From DASPMP01 sp035758925 (GTDB lineage Bacteria > Gemmatimonadota > Gemmatimonadetes > Gemmatimonadales > Gemmatimonadaceae), in the NCBI GenBank assembly GCA_035758925.1, contig DASTVV010000085.1, positions 1 through 29,741 of the forward strand: a DNA stretch of 29,741 nucleotides, read 5' to 3'. Positions 16,456-24,510 of the stretch are shown here, piece after piece. A program made the position numbers and the translations under genes. How positions within the stretch are numbered: position 1 is the first letter of the stretch; each line of letters begins with the position of its first letter. Below the pieces are notes generated by a model. That model was not told the origin of the DNA. It was given only the letters and a program-made list of their open reading frames with translations, and searched no databases.

Positions 16456-17438
16456 GGCCGACTCGCCTGCGCAGTGGACGGAGTCGTCGCGATGCGCACG
16501 GTGATCGGGAGTCCGGGCTTGAGCGCACCCGTCGTATCGCGAAACGCGACCTTGACGCCGAACAGCAGGTCGGCGCGCTCTTCGTCCGTCAGCGCGACGC
16601 GCGGTGTGAATTCCGCCTTGCTGTTGATCGCTTCCACCTCGCCGACGAACGGCTGATCGGGCAAGCCGTCGAGAATGCCTTCGGCGCGGGCATGAAGTCG
16701 CACATGCGGGATCAGCCGTTGATTCACGTAGATGCGCACGTACGGCCGCGACAGCTCGCCGACGGTCATCGCGGCCTGCCCCGGCCCGATCACTTCGCCC
16801 GGTTCCGCGTTCCGCAGCATCACGGTCCCGCCGACCGGCGTGACCAGCACCAGGTCGCTCGCGGTCTGCTGCGCGGCCACCAGCGCCGCACGCGCATTGG
16901 CTACTTCGGCGCGCGCCGCCGCGACGCGTTCCGGGCGCGCCCCTTCGCGCAGGAGACGCAGGGCATCCCGCGCTCCGTCGCGCTGCGCGGCAGCCAGCTG
17001 ACTCGCGCTCTTCGCGGCGTCCAGCTGCTGGGTACTGACGGTACCGCTCGCCGCGAGCGCCTGAACGCGCGAGTAGTCCTGTGCCGCCCGATTCGCTTCG
17101 GATTCGTACGCGCGAAGCTCGGCCTCCGCCTTATTGATCTCCGCGGGACGCGCGCCCGCCTCCAGGTCACGCAGCTGCGCTTCGGCCGACGCCACGCGCG
17201 CGCGACGTGCGTCGATGTCGGCATGGACCGTGGACTGCGTCAGCGAGACCAGCGTGTCGCCGACGTGGACCGTGTCGCCCTCCTGGCGCCAGACTTTCAC
17301 GACGCGCGCCGGCGTCATCGGCGCGATGTCGACTTCGACGACTTCGAGCGTCCCGGTTCCTTTGACGGTGGCGCCACGATCGCGGGCGCAGGCCAGGCAG
17401 AGGATCGGGAGCAACGGAACCAACGAGCGGAGTTTCAC
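16452..17438 (-). CDS. HlyD/YbhG-type periplasmic adaptor of the ABC exporter
   Basis: 328-residue membrane-fusion protein. The N-terminus is a signal sequence, LRSLVPLLPILCLACARD, with cysteines that could serve as a lipoprotein anchor, although the lipobox is not ideal. A barrel/biotinyl-lipoyl half (VVKVWRQEGDTVHVGDTLVSL) leads into a long Ala/Arg/Glu-rich alpha-hairpin (about 75-195). The second lipoyl half follows (LVTPVGGTVMLRNAEPGEVIGPGQ), then a beta-barrel domain. It links the inner-membrane exporter to the outer membrane. GTG start, four-base overlap with the tetR stop. The order regulator-adaptor-ATPase-permease matches the ybhGFSR layout of drug or lipophile exporters. Confidence 0.93.
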   Translation of the reverse strand: MKLRSLVPLLPILCLACARDRGATVKGTGTLEVVEVDIAPMTPARVVKVWRQEGDTVHVGDTLVSLTQSTVHADIDARRARVASAEAQLRDLEAGARPAEINKAEAELRAYESEANRAAQDYSRVQALAASGTVSTQQLDAAKSASQLAAAQRDGARDALRLLREGARPERVAAARAEVANARAALVAAQQTASDLVLVTPVGGTVMLRNAEPGEVIGPGQAAMTVGELSRPYVRIYVNQRLIPHVRLHARAEGILDGLPDQPFVGEVEAINSKAEFTPRVALTDEERADLLFGVKVAFRDTTGALKPGLPITVRIATTPSTAQASRP

Positions 17439-18121
17439 GGGCGGAGGGCGTTGCGGAAGAACTGCGGGAGCTCGGCTTTGCGACGATCGATGAAGCGCGC
17501 GAACGCCGCGTCGTCCATCTGGAAGACCATCGCGAGCATCGGCCGGGCGGCGAACGGAAACACGCAGAGGGACAAGAGATTTGCGGCAAACTGCTCTGGC
17601 TCGATCGGGCGCATCCGGCCCGCCTTCACGGCGTCGTCGATCTGTCGGCCGAGTTTCCGAAAGACGCGCGACAGCTCCACCGTCGGATCGGCTCCGGTCG
17701 CCGTCACGAGCATCTGCTGCACCCGCTCCGGGTGGTGGTGCAACTCGGAGATGAGATAGCCCGGTAGGAACGGGTTCTTCGAGAGATTCTCGAGGTAGAG
17801 GGCGACGATGCTGTCGATCTTTGCGTCGATCGTCGCGTCACTGCCGAGTGTCTGGATCAGCGCCGGAAAGAGCCGCGAGGCGAGCTGGCCGAACACGGCA
17901 GCGCTGAGGCTCTCCTTCGACCGGAAGTAGTAGTGCAGCAGCGCCTGGTTGACGCCCGCTTCGGCCGCGATCTCCTGCATCCGCGCGCCGGCGGTGCCGC
18001 GCCGAATGAACACCGCGCGCGCGGCGTCGAGAATGCGCTGCGCGGTCTCGCGATCCGCCGTCCGCGTCCGGGTTGCCTCGCGTGCGCGGGGGGCACGCTT
18101 TCGGGGGGATGTTTTTGGCAC
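17435..18121 (-). CDS. TetR-family transcriptional regulator of the ABC exporter operon
   Basis: 228-residue repressor-type regulator. A basic N-terminal tail (KTSPRKRAPRAREATRTRT) precedes the TetR helix-turn-helix: ILDAARAVFIRRGTAGARMQEIAAEAGVNQALLHYYFRSKE in two halves, residues about 30-72. The rest is the helical ligand-binding and dimer domain. It heads the four-gene exporter operon, with stop/start overlaps throughout. GTG start at 18121; a perfect 24-bp palindrome begins 3 nt upstream, so autorepression of the whole operon is likely. The start is so close to the operator that the mRNA may have almost no leader. By analogy with E. coli CecR (YbiH), which controls ybhGFSR, the ligand may be a toxic lipophilic compound. 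Confidence 0.93.
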   Translation of the reverse strand: MPKTSPRKRAPRAREATRTRTADRETAQRILDAARAVFIRRGTAGARMQEIAAEAGVNQALLHYYFRSKESLSAAVFGQLASRLFPALIQTLGSDATIDAKIDSIVALYLENLSKNPFLPGYLISELHHHPERVQQMLVTATGADPTVELSRVFRKLGRQIDDAVKAGRMRPIEPEQFAANLLSLCVFPFAARPMLAMVFQMDDAAFARFIDRRKAELPQFFRNALRP

Positions 18122-18123
18122 TT

Positions 18124-18147
18124 TGGTTTAACTGTTCAGTTAAACCA
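18124..18147. promoter_or_regulatory. Perfect 24-bp palindrome, probable TetR operator
   Basis: Arms TGGTTTAACTG (18124-18134) and CAGTTAAACCA (18137-18147) are exact reverse complements around a TT spacer. The site is AT-rich against a GC-rich background and lies immediately upstream of the tetR GTG. TetR proteins bind such palindromes as dimers, so this is the likely operator of the tetR-adaptor-ATPase-permease operon. Confidence 0.85.
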
Positions 18148-18221
18148 CAAGCTACGCGGCGCCGGACGGTGGCGCAAGCACGCGTCCCCACCGCCGCGGG
18201 TCTTCCCGAACGTGTGTGTGG

Positions 18222-18644
18222 CTAGGCCAGCTCTGCCTGTGCGGTGATGTCTACCGCCTTCAGCGCTCTGGAGACGGGACACCCGGCTTTCGTCTCCTGC
18301 ACCAGCCGGTCGAACGTCGCCTTGTCGATCTTCGGCACGGTTCCCTTCACCGTGAGCACGATCTTCGTGATGGTGTTGGCGTCGCCAACCTTCTCGATCG
18401 TCGTCGCGGCGCTCGTCTCCACCCTGGTGGCCGGAGTGCCGTTCTTCTCGAGGGCCGCACCGAGCGCCATGCTGAAACACGCCGCTTCCGCTGCGGCGAG
18501 CAGCTCCTCGGGATTCGAGCCGCTGGCGTTCTCGAATCGTGATCCGAAGCTGTAGCTGCCGGCGAGTCCGGACTCACCGCGATAGCTGCCATTCCCTCCC
18601 CTGAGGCCTCCGTTCCATACGGCACTGGCTTTTCTGGTCGGCAT
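18222..18644 (-). CDS. OsmC-family peroxiredoxin
   Basis: 140-residue cytoplasmic thiol peroxidase, OsmC branch, that would reduce organic hydroperoxides. Both redox cysteines are present: Cys56 in AAEAACFSMAL and Cys122 in AGCPVSRAL. The family N-terminus (ASAVWNGGLRGGNG) and the helix SGSNPEELLAAAEA are clear. The start at 18644 has GGAG about 8 nt upstream. It is divergent from the CDGSH gene across an 84-nt gap, which suggests shared redox control. Confidence 0.93.
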   Translation of the reverse strand: MPTRKASAVWNGGLRGGNGSYRGESGLAGSYSFGSRFENASGSNPEELLAAAEAACFSMALGAALEKNGTPATRVETSAATTIEKVGDANTITKIVLTVKGTVPKIDKATFDRLVQETKAGCPVSRALKAVDITAQAELA

Positions 18645-18699
18645 GTCGAACTCCGATACGGTTAGACGCTCCCACAACTGGCATGATTCTATCAGCTTT

Positions 18700-18710
18700 G
18701 GTCCCGGACC
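18700..18710. promoter_or_regulatory. Dyad GGTCC-C-GGACC between osmC-like and CDGSH genes
   Basis: A short inverted repeat, GGTCC/GGACC with a one-base centre, is flanked by ATCA (18691-18694) and TGAT (18711-18714), in the middle of the 84-nt divergent gap. It could be an operator for both genes. The CDGSH gene has no Shine-Dalgarno sequence. A TGATAC at 18711-18716 resembles a -10 box placed to give a very short leader. Confidence 0.35.
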
Positions 18711-18728
18711 TGATACCTCGATCCCTCC

Positions 18729-18995
18729 ATGCCGCTCGTCATCAAGGTTCGTGAAAACGGACCGTTCGCTATCGACGTCACCACCGGTGACTTCATCCTC
18801 GTCGACCACAACGACCAGCCCATCGAGATTCCGCCGCTCAAGCCCGGCAAGACCAGTGTGACGCTGTGTCGCTGCGGCGCCTCCGTGAAGAAGCCCTTCT
18901 GCGACGGAACGCACAGCAGGATCGGGTTCAGGGGAGCGGAGCAGGCTGCGGCGCAATTCGATCGCGAGCAGCAGACGCCGCCGAAAGTGGAATGA
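18729..18995 (+). CDS. CDGSH iron-sulfur domain protein
   Basis: 88-residue protein with one CDGSH zinc-finger-like motif that binds a 2Fe-2S cluster through three cysteines and one histidine: Cys47, Cys49, Cys58 and His62 in CRCGASVKKPFCDGTH. These proteins (mitoNEET family) handle electrons or clusters. The N-terminal half is a beta-rich segment with no recognised domain. Its stop overlaps the start of the epimerase by four bases (ATGA), so the two are translationally coupled and the cluster protein may serve that pathway. Confidence 0.93.
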   Translation: MPLVIKVRENGPFAIDVTTGDFILVDHNDQPIEIPPLKPGKTSVTLCRCGASVKKPFCDGTHSRIGFRGAEQAAAQFDREQQTPPKVE

Positions 18996-20044
18996 GCGTC
19001 TCCGCGCACGTGGCCGCTCCGCGCACCGAGGACGAGCTCGACGACAAGTTGTCGGAGCCCCGCGACGCCACCGTCGCGGCACTACGCCAGGTGCCTGGAG
19101 ACATCATCGTGCTCGGCGCGGGCGGCAAGATGGGGCCGACGCTCGCGCGCATGGCCGCGCGCGCCGCCGGCCGCGCCGACGACGTCGCCGGCAAGCGCCG
19201 CGTGATCGCGGTGTCACGCTTCACCTCGACCGGCGTCACGCACGCGCTGGAGCGGAACGGGGTGGACACGATCCAGTGCGACCTGCTCGACCCCGACGCC
19301 GTGCGTCGCCTGCCGGACGCACCCAACGTGATCTTCATGGCGGGACAGAAGTTCGGCACGAGCGACGCACCGTCGCGCACATGGATGATGAACGTCGTCG
19401 TGCCGGAGCACTGTGCCCGGCGATACGCCAGCTCGCGCATCGTCGCGTTCTCCACCGGCAACGTGTACCCGCTCGTACCAGTCGCCAGCGGCGGCGCCAG
19501 CGAACGCACCGCGCCCGCGCCGGTGGGCGAGTACGCGGCGTCGTGCCTCGGACGGGAACGTGTCTTCGAGTATTTCTCGGCGACGGTGGGAACGCGCGTC
19601 GCGCTCGTGCGACTGAACTACGCCATCGATCTCCGCTACGGTGTGCTCACGGATCTCGCCATGCGGATCGTGCGCGGAGAGCCGGTGCCGGTCGCGATGG
19701 GGCACGTCAATGTGATCTGGCAGGGAGACGCCAACCAGGCGGCCCTCGAGCTCCTGCCGCGAACGTCGTCGCCGCCGCTGGTCGTGAACGTGAGCGGCGC
19801 GACCACGCTTTCGGTGCGTGAGCTGGCCACGAGGCTGGCGCAGCGACTGGGACGCGAGGCGCGTTTCGAAGGAACCGAAGCCCGCGACGCACTGCTCAGC
19901 GACACGTCGCGGTTCCGCGGCATGTTTGGCGACCCGGCGATGTCGCTCGACACGATGCTCGACTGGGTCGCTGATTGGGTGCGCGAGGGCCGGCCCCTGC
20001 TGGGCAAGCCCACGCACTTCGAAACGCGCGACGGCGCATTCTGA
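18992..20044 (+). CDS. NAD-dependent epimerase/dehydratase-like oxidoreductase with altered active site
   Basis: 350-residue extended-SDR protein. The NAD-binding loop is IIVLGAGGKMGPTLARMAA after an N-terminal extension of about 35 residues. In the active-site region a conserved tyrosine remains (Tyr181), but the Tyr-x3-Lys lysine is a cysteine (Cys185) in EYAASCLGRERVFEYFS. FSTGNVYPLVP matches the strand and serine region. I recall relatives with SCLGRER as a recognisable subfamily, often next to dihydrodipicolinate synthase-like genes, as here. Its substrate is unknown; a sugar or sugar-acid derivative is a reasonable guess. Start ATG overlaps the CDGSH stop. Confidence 0.88.
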   Translation: MSVSAHVAAPRTEDELDDKLSEPRDATVAALRQVPGDIIVLGAGGKMGPTLARMAARAAGRADDVAGKRRVIAVSRFTSTGVTHALERNGVDTIQCDLLDPDAVRRLPDAPNVIFMAGQKFGTSDAPSRTWMMNVVVPEHCARRYASSRIVAFSTGNVYPLVPVASGGASERTAPAPVGEYAASCLGRERVFEYFSATVGTRVALVRLNYAIDLRYGVLTDLAMRIVRGEPVPVAMGHVNVIWQGDANQAALELLPRTSSPPLVVNVSGATTLSVRELATRLAQRLGREARFEGTEARDALLSDTSRFRGMFGDPAMSLDTMLDWVADWVREGRPLLGKPTHFETRDGAF

Positions 20045-20045
20045 C

Positions 20046-21110
20046 GTGCGCGCATCGCTGACGGTCTCGGCGCGAGAGCACCTCCGCGGCGGCGTGGTGA
20101 TTCCCGCCCATCCGCTCGCGCTCACCGCGGCGCGCAAGCTGGACGAGCGCCGCCAGCGTGCGCTGAGCCGCTACTACTTCGACGCTGGCGCGGGCGGTCT
20201 CGCCGTCGGCGTCCACACCACGCAGTTCGCCATCCGCGAAAGCGACCATGGGCTCTTCCGCCCGGTTCTCGAGCTCGCGGCCGCGACGGTGCGCGAGAGA
20301 CGCGCGAAGCGGCCACGGTCGTTTGTCATGGTCGCGGGGCTCAGCGGGAACACCACGCAGGCCATCGCGGAAGCCGAGACGGCGCTCGCGTACGATTACG
20401 ACGTCGGCCTGCTGAGTCTCGGCGCGCTGGCCGGCGCCACCACGGAGCAGCTCATCGCCCATTGCCGCGCCGTTGCGGCCGTGATTCCGCTCTTCGGCTT
20501 CTATCTCCAGCCGGCGGTGGGCGGCCGCGTGCTCGATTACGCGTTCTGGCGCGAGTTCGCGGACATTCCGAATGTCTGGGCCGTGAAGATCGCGCCCTTC
20601 AACAGGTACGCGACGAACGACGTCGTGCGCGCCATCGGCGACTCCGGACGTGACGACGTCGCGCTGTACACGGGGAATGACGACAACATCGTCGGCGACC
20701 TGATCACGCCGTTCCCGGTCGACGGCTCGGGCGAGCGACGTGTGCGCTGGATGGACGGCGGGCTGCTTGGCCAATGGGCGGTGTGGACGCAGGCGGCGGT
20801 CAAGCTGCTCGCCCGCGCGAAGGACGCTCGTGCTGGGGGCGCGCTGGATGCCGAGTTCCTGCGCGAAGGCGCAGCGCTCACGGACGCAAACGGGGCGATC
20901 TTCGACGCGGCGAACTCGTTCGCGGGCTGCATCCCGGGCATCCACGAGATCCTGCGTCGGCAGGGGCTGCTCGCGGGGACCTGGTGCCTGGATCCGCGCG
21001 AAACGCTCTCACCGGGCCAATCGCGCGAGATCGATCGCGTGTGTCGCGCCTATCCCTTTCTCACCGATGACAAGTTCGTCGCGCGGCATCTCGACGAATG
21101 GCTCGCGTGA
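20046..21110 (+). CDS. Dihydrodipicolinate synthase/N-acetylneuraminate lyase-like aldolase
   Basis: 354-residue class I aldolase-fold protein, longer than DapA (about 290). The Schiff-base lysine is Lys181 in NVWAVKIAPFNRY. A tyrosine at the usual strand-5 place is in LFGFYLQPAVGG. GGVVIPAHPLAL at the N-terminus replaces the GVVVALVTPF seen in DapA. The GTT/GTS motif of DapA is not obvious, which argues against lysine biosynthesis and for a catabolic 2-keto-acid lyase or a related reaction. GTG start one base after the epimerase stop, so the pair are coupled. It is convergent with the next gene. Confidence 0.88.
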   Translation: MRASLTVSAREHLRGGVVIPAHPLALTAARKLDERRQRALSRYYFDAGAGGLAVGVHTTQFAIRESDHGLFRPVLELAAATVRERRAKRPRSFVMVAGLSGNTTQAIAEAETALAYDYDVGLLSLGALAGATTEQLIAHCRAVAAVIPLFGFYLQPAVGGRVLDYAFWREFADIPNVWAVKIAPFNRYATNDVVRAIGDSGRDDVALYTGNDDNIVGDLITPFPVDGSGERRVRWMDGGLLGQWAVWTQAAVKLLARAKDARAGGALDAEFLREGAALTDANGAIFDAANSFAGCIPGIHEILRRQGLLAGTWCLDPRETLSPGQSREIDRVCRAYPFLTDDKFVARHLDEWLA

Positions 21111-21143
21111 CGGTGAAAGCCTGGCCGCAGAGGACGGTTGCCC

Positions 21144-21638
21144 TCAGGCGCGAAGGAGTGACGCCACCCACGTGTCGCGCGCCGGCCGCACGAAGTCGCG
21201 TCGTAACCTTGCGGCGTCGGTGATGCTCGTGTCGTACACGGGTGTCGACTCGGTGAGTTCGCCGCGGGCGACGAGCCTGGGCACATCGGCGCGGGCAGCG
21301 AGTTTCGGCTCCGCATCGCTCCCGCGGTAGAAGACTCGCCCACCCGCGACGAGACGCGTGTCGAGCTCGCGTTCCAGCGCTTGCAGGTTTCGAAACAGTC
21401 CGTCGATCGAGCAGCCCGACGCCTGTTCGGCGCTCGGATCCACACCGATCACGAGAAAGCGGTCGTCGCGCCAGTCCCGCGCGGAACGCAGCGGCGCTCC
21501 GTGCGCCTTCCACTGCTCCAGGAAGTGATCCACCGCGCTCAGGAGCGCGGCTGCGTCGTCGCCCCGCAGCGGGCGGTCGCTCGCGAACACCCACACTCTG
21601 GCGTCCGACGGCAGTTGATCGAAGGCAACTATCGGCAT
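21144..21638 (-). CDS. Conserved small protein of the family often mislabelled 'ABC transporter ATPase'
   Basis: 164-residue cytoplasmic protein. I recall a family common in Bacteroidota and neighbours with the same landmarks: ARVWVFASDRPL near the start, FLEQWKAHGAPL, DRFLVIGVDPSAEQASGCSIDGLFRNLQ and VFYRG. Database entries often call it an ABC transporter ATPase, yet there is no Walker A, signature or Walker B motif here. The invariant-looking ASGCSID hints at a functional cysteine. Function unknown. The start is the ATG at 21638, with MPIVAFDQLP as the usual N-terminus; a longer in-frame start has no support. Confidence 0.8.
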   Translation of the reverse strand: MPIVAFDQLPSDARVWVFASDRPLRGDDAAALLSAVDHFLEQWKAHGAPLRSARDWRDDRFLVIGVDPSAEQASGCSIDGLFRNLQALERELDTRLVAGGRVFYRGSDAEPKLAARADVPRLVARGELTESTPVYDTSITDAARLRRDFVRPARDTWVASLLRA

Positions 21639-21709
21639 GACATCGAACTTACACTCGCCGCGTGCGATGGACTCCCCAGCACGGCCGCGGCGCAGACGGC
21701 ACCCGATCG

Positions 21710-21718
21710 TGTTACACT
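21710..21718 (+). promoter_or_regulatory. Putative extended -10 promoter of the DUF1593 gene
   Basis: TGT-TACACT fits an extended -10 element (TGn followed by a TATAAT-like hexamer). It lies 12 nt before the ATG at 21731, so the transcript would have only a few leader bases. It also forms a small dyad, GTGTTACAC. No convincing -35 box is seen. Confidence 0.4.
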
Positions 21719-21730
21719 GGTTCCCCATCC

Positions 21731-23008
21731 ATGCAAACCGCCCGGACCGCTACGGTGCTGGCCTCCGCGATCGGGTTCGCACTGAGCGCTGCGCTCGGCG
21801 CGCAAACCTCGTCGATCGACTCGCTGGCGTCGCGCATCGATCCATACGTCGCGAAGTCCAGAGTCATCGTAATGACCGACATCGCCAATGAGCCAGACGA
21901 TCAGATGTCGATGGTGCGGTTCCTGGTGTACGCAAACCGGTACGATGTCGAGGGTCTGATCGCGTCGACCTCGACGTGGATGCGGCGCACCGTGCGGCCG
22001 GACGTGATCCTCACGCTGCTCGACGCCTACGCGCTGGTGCAGCCCAACCTCGAGCGGCACGAGAAAGGGTTCCCGTCGCTGCACTACATCGCCATGCCGT
22101 CGACGCCCGATGGACAGCAGTACTATCTCGCCACCTGGACGGGCACCAGCGGCGACCGCTTCTACAAGAACGCTCCCGGTGCCGATTTCTCGACGTTCAC
22201 CGACGCATGGGTGACCGAACACATCAGGAGCAAGGGGCCGCTCGGCAAGCTGTATCCGTTTCCGTGCTGCATTCACGAGGGAGACACGCCGGCCTTTCTC
22301 GGCTTGGTCGACAACGGGCTCGCAAGCTTCATGAGCCCGACGTACGGCGGCTGGGGTGGACGCTACGTGTGGCGCCAGTTCTATGGCGAGACTCGCCCGT
22401 CGTGGACGCAGGGTGGTGTCTCGTATCCCGGGAATGACAATTCCAGGGACGCAGTGGAAGGCAGCGACGGCAAGACATACACGTCAGACCAGGCGACGAT
22501 CTGGCGATGGCGGACCGCGTTCCAGCACGACTTTGCCGCGCGGATGGACTGGACCGTGAAAGACGTGCGCGAGGGCAACCACAATCCAGTCGTCGTCGTG
22601 AATGGGCAGGCGGGGAAAGCACCAGTGATGGTGGACGCCGTCGTTGGAACGCCCGTCCTGCTCGACGCCACCGGCACACACGATCCGGACGGTCAGACAC
22701 TCACGTACAACTGGTTCTTCTATCCCGAAGCCGGAACGGGAATTCCCGGCAGGCCCGTGGTCACGCGTGGCTTGCGGCCCGTCGTTGCGGCTGGCCAGGT
22801 CGGTGCGGGAAGCATTCCCTCGGCGGGCGCGGGTGGTCCGCCCGAACCGCAGACGCGCGTCATCGTGGAGAATGCACACGAGGTGAAGGCCACGGTCTTG
22901 CCGCGCGTGGCTGGAATTGCGCACGTCATCGTGGCGGTCGAGGACTCGGGGACGCCGAGCCTCACGTCCTACCGGCGTGTCATTTTGAATATCAAGCCGC
23001 GCCCGTAA
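21731..23008 (+). CDS. Secreted DUF1593 / Sde182-type nucleoside-hydrolase-like protein with an apparent internal deletion
   Basis: 425-residue exported protein. Residues 1-24 form a signal peptide (hydrophobic core VLASAIGFALSAALG, then AQ). The DUF1593 domain resembles nucleoside hydrolases; it keeps the Asp cluster MTDIANEPDDQMSMVRFLVY (from residue 48) but changes abruptly after HEKGFPS (residue 116). What follows, LHYIAMPSTPDGQQYYLATWTG, belongs much further on in the family as I recall it, after a segment with GEGKDSxGS and RPLWVxVWGG motifs. About 100 residues therefore seem to be missing in frame. The rest is typical: EHIRSKGPLGKLYP, HEGDTPAFLGLV, GGWGGRY, the WRWRTAFQHDFAARMDW segment and the C-terminal Ig-like Sde182 domain (from about 295, HDPDGQTLTYNWFFYPEAGT). 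It may be inactive as a hydrolase. Confidence 0.88.
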   Translation: MQTARTATVLASAIGFALSAALGAQTSSIDSLASRIDPYVAKSRVIVMTDIANEPDDQMSMVRFLVYANRYDVEGLIASTSTWMRRTVRPDVILTLLDAYALVQPNLERHEKGFPSLHYIAMPSTPDGQQYYLATWTGTSGDRFYKNAPGADFSTFTDAWVTEHIRSKGPLGKLYPFPCCIHEGDTPAFLGLVDNGLASFMSPTYGGWGGRYVWRQFYGETRPSWTQGGVSYPGNDNSRDAVEGSDGKTYTSDQATIWRWRTAFQHDFAARMDWTVKDVREGNHNPVVVVNGQAGKAPVMVDAVVGTPVLLDATGTHDPDGQTLTYNWFFYPEAGTGIPGRPVVTRGLRPVVAAGQVGAGSIPSAGAGGPPEPQTRVIVENAHEVKATVLPRVAGIAHVIVAVEDSGTPSLTSYRRVILNIKPRP

Positions 23009-23029
23009 TCGGAGCTTGTTGAGCGAGGA

Positions 23030-24508
23030 TCATTCCTCCTCGGGCCGGCCGAACATCAACATCATGAAGTGCCGGTCTTCCTTGCGCGCAAAGACGTACA
23101 CGAAGTCGCCCGGCATGAGGACCGTGCTGCCCTTGGGTGGAATCATCTCGTCGCCGCGCAGGACGAGCGCCGCGGCGGCGCCTTCGGGAAACGGGAGCTC
23201 CGCGAGTGACGCGCCCGCGACGGCGAGCGCTTCGTCGACGAAGAACGCCATCAGCTCGCCCTTCACCGGCACCATGGATTCGAGCTCGAGCACGGCGTGC
23301 GGCCGCGGCGGCTCGTCGACGTCGAGTCCAAAAATGCGCGTCGCCTGCGCCACGGTCGCGCCGGGAAGGATCGTCGTCACGACGACGACGAAGAAGACGA
23401 GGTTGAAGATCAGGTGAGCGCCCGGCGCGCGCTCGAGTACCGGAAAGATCGCGAGCACGATGGGCACGGCTCCGCGCAAACCCACCCAGCCGATGTATCC
23501 CGCCTCGCGAACGGAGTACTTGAACGGCAGGAGACACGCGAGCGCCAGCACGGGCCGCGCGATGAACGCCAGCATCGCCGCCAGCAGAAGTCCCGGCACC
23601 GCGACCGCCGGCAGCTGGCTCGGGAACACGAGCAGGCCGAACACGAGGAACATCACGATCTGACTCAGCCACGCGAGCGCGTCGTGCGTACGGAGAACTC
23701 CCGGCCGATACGGGATGTAGCCGTTGCCGAGCACCAGACCGGCGGCGTACACAGCGAGAAAACCGCTGCCGTTCAGCAGCGTCGTGACGCCGAACGACAG
23801 CAGCGCCACCGCGAGTGTCACGACGGGATACAGCCCAAGGGCCCGCAGGCGCAGCCACACCAGCGAGCGACTCGCAAGCCACCCGGTGACACCGCCGACA
23901 GTGGCGCCGATGAAGAGCTGCGCGATCACGTGGAGCGCGAACCATGGAATGCTCGGCGGAGTCTTGCCGACGAGCAGCCCCGTGAGCGCGATGGTGAGAA
24001 TGACGGCCATCGGGTCGTTGAGCCCCGACTCCACTTCCAGCGTCGATCCGACTCGGCGCCGCAACCCGATGCCGTGCGACCGCAGTCCTGCGAACACCGC
24101 GGCGGCGTCTGTCGAGGACACGACGGCGCCGAGCAGGAATGCCTGTGGCCACGTGAAGCCGAGCAGCCGGGCGCCCGCCGCGGTCAGCGCGGCCGTCCCG
24201 GCGACTCCGACGGTGGCGAGCACGCCGGCGGGCGCCCAGACGCGGCGCACCGCTTCGATCGGCGTGTTGAGACCGCCGTCGAAGAGGATGAATACGAGCG
24301 CCGCCGTGCCGATGCGGAACGCGAACCGATAGTCGTCGAACGCGATGCCGCCGATGCCCTCGCTTCCGGCCAGCATGCCGATGGCGAGAAAGACGAGCAC
24401 CAACGGGATGCCGGTTCGCTCGAACGCGCGCGAGAAGACGACGCTCGCCACGACGAGCACGGCAAAAACGGCGAACAGGAGCGCCGTAGCGAAGGGCTCG
24501 GCTGGCAT
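23030..24508 (-). CDS. Potassium/proton antiporter, CPA1 family (CvrA/NhaP2-like) with TrkA-C domain
   Basis: 492-residue inner-membrane antiporter with about 12-13 hydrophobic helices over residues 8-400. The ion-binding region shows VVSSTDAAAVFAGLR and LEVESGLNDPMAVILTI, the ND pair being typical of these K+/H+ exchangers; WVGLRGAVPIVLA carries the conserved Arg. A cytoplasmic TrkA-C (RCK_C) domain closes the protein (about 410-485, LPFPEGAAAALVLRGDEMIPPKGSTVLMPGDFVYVFA in two halves). It would export K+ when turgor or pH demands. The gene follows the L,D-transpeptidase terminator, so it has its own promoter. Its stop lies 21 nt from the convergent DUF1593 stop. Confidence 0.94.
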   Translation of the reverse strand: MPAEPFATALLFAVFAVLVVASVVFSRAFERTGIPLVLVFLAIGMLAGSEGIGGIAFDDYRFAFRIGTAALVFILFDGGLNTPIEAVRRVWAPAGVLATVGVAGTAALTAAGARLLGFTWPQAFLLGAVVSSTDAAAVFAGLRSHGIGLRRRVGSTLEVESGLNDPMAVILTIALTGLLVGKTPPSIPWFALHVIAQLFIGATVGGVTGWLASRSLVWLRLRALGLYPVVTLAVALLSFGVTTLLNGSGFLAVYAAGLVLGNGYIPYRPGVLRTHDALAWLSQIVMFLVFGLLVFPSQLPAVAVPGLLLAAMLAFIARPVLALACLLPFKYSVREAGYIGWVGLRGAVPIVLAIFPVLERAPGAHLIFNLVFFVVVVTTILPGATVAQATRIFGLDVDEPPRPHAVLELESMVPVKGELMAFFVDEALAVAGASLAELPFPEGAAAALVLRGDEMIPPKGSTVLMPGDFVYVFARKEDRHFMMLMFGRPEEE

Positions 24509-24510
24509 CG

